NCBI GenBank assembly: GCA_000980705.1
Contig: LBCK01000002.1
Span: forward strand, 310,001-374,000
Origin: Ruminococcus sp. UNK.MGS-30
GTDB lineage: Bacteria > Bacillota > Clostridia > Oscillospirales > Ruminococcaceae
DNA: 64,000 nt
Direction of reading: 5' to 3'
A program made the translations under genes and the position numbers. How positions within the stretch are numbered: position 1 is the stretch's first letter; each line of letters starts with the position of its first letter. Shown piece by piece: positions 63,757-64,000 of the stretch. The notes below the pieces were generated by a model that saw only the letters and a list, made by a program, of their open reading frames with translations, was not told where the DNA came from and searched no databases.

Positions 63757-63759
63757 AAC

Positions 63760-64000
63760 CTGAACTTTGCAAGAGAAATTTATGAGTATGGACTGCCTCA
63801 CAGGGCAGTTGCGGTGTACATGTATCTGTCCAATCGTGCAAACAAAAACAGGGAGTGCTACCCGTCCGTCAGGACGATTGCAGAAGATCTGCATTTGTCG
63901 AAATCCACGGTGTTTCGTGCATTAAATGATCTGGAAACTGCGGGACTCATTACTCGTGAAAAGCGCTGGAGAACAAGCGGCGGACGCAGTTCTACGTTAT
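63760..64000 (+). CDS. Helix-turn-helix replication/transfer protein, partial, CTG start
   Basis: The first 80 residues are visible and the gene runs off the right edge. The residues NFAREIYEYGLPHRAVAVYM and later YPSVRTIAEDLHLSKSTVFRAL form a winged helix (HTH_36-like) found in ICE proteins that regulate or initiate plasmid-like replication. The start is read as CTG at 63760, nine bases after AGGAGGT, because relatives keep the N-terminal LPHRAVAVY block and no ATG, GTG or TTG begins before it in frame. It is four bases after the coupling protein stop. Confidence 0.75.
   Translation, partial: MNFAREIYEYGLPHRAVAVYMYLSNRANKNRECYPSVRTIAEDLHLSKSTVFRALNDLETAGLITREKRWRTSGGRSSTL

Overview
The window looks like the chromosome of an anaerobic Gram-positive gut or rumen bacterium of the Ruminococcus group (Clostridia, Oscillospiraceae). 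The support is indirect: a Firmicutes-type glgB-glgC-glgD-glgA cluster with a GlgD subunit, a spoIIE gene, a dockerin-bearing GH10 xylanase (cellulosome-type enzyme), class B sortases, rubrerythrin with a Fur-family regulator, and a Clostridia-like rRNA operon. The species was not identified; comparing the 16S gene at 44562-46074 with a database would settle it.

Layout. 1-3.3 kb: a partial xylulokinase, a TSCPD protein, cytidine deaminase, a MntA/HepT toxin-antitoxin pair, a small lipoprotein and an A/T-rich orphan gene. 3.3-9.4 kb: glycogen synthesis on the minus strand, promoter upstream of glgB, with a large hairpin between glgD and glgA. 9.6-15 kb: spoIIE, then a compact modD-mtnN-lysR operon. 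15-18.2 kb: a nucleoside kinase, a zinc-ribbon membrane protein and a CPBP protease. 18.2-18.7 kb: three identical tRNA-Leu(CAG) genes. 18.9-25.3 kb: cysteine desulfurase, ThiI, PncC, two class B sortases and a SpoIID-like protein whose motifs are in circularly permuted order. 25.4-28.3 kb: a zinc-ribbon protein and a Ktr potassium uptake operon. 28.5-34 kb: an orphan peptide-binding lipoprotein, an HD protein, then a TPP riboswitch with thiE-thiD-thiC. 34.2-37.5 kb: Fur/PerR regulator, rubrerythrin, ClC channel and an EamA transporter. 37.6-43.9 kb: a MITE-like palindromic repeat, the xylanase, a short-chain dehydrogenase and a PrsA-like lipoprotein.

44-49.9 kb: an rRNA operon with four tandem consensus promoters, 16S, tRNA-Ala, tRNA-Ile, 23S, 5S, then tRNA-Met. 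From about 50 kb to the right edge the sequence is more A/T-rich and carries part of an integrative conjugative element (ICE): cargo genes (DUF4314, DUF3789 and others), cytosine and adenine DNA methyltransferases without restriction enzymes, a BRO-type antirepressor, a 1463-residue surface protein (NlpC/P60 plus SpaA-like repeats plus a TPNTG sorting signal) with its own class B sortase, a DUF3852 pilin-like protein, a DUF3991/toprim protein, a VirD4-type coupling protein, and a helix-turn-helix protein cut by the edge. The relaxase, VirB4 and integrase are not in view and would be expected to the right.

The most unusual observations are the permuted SpoIID protein beside two sortases; a pair of related hairpin leaders within the ICE, one of which can refold into a competing stem in front of the adenine methyltransferase; the ICE surface-protein/sortase cassette with a terminator placed just before its ribosome binding site; the basic histone-like tail of GlgB; and the 21-bp spacer of the presumed spoIIE promoter. 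All assignments were made by reading motifs; no database search was run.
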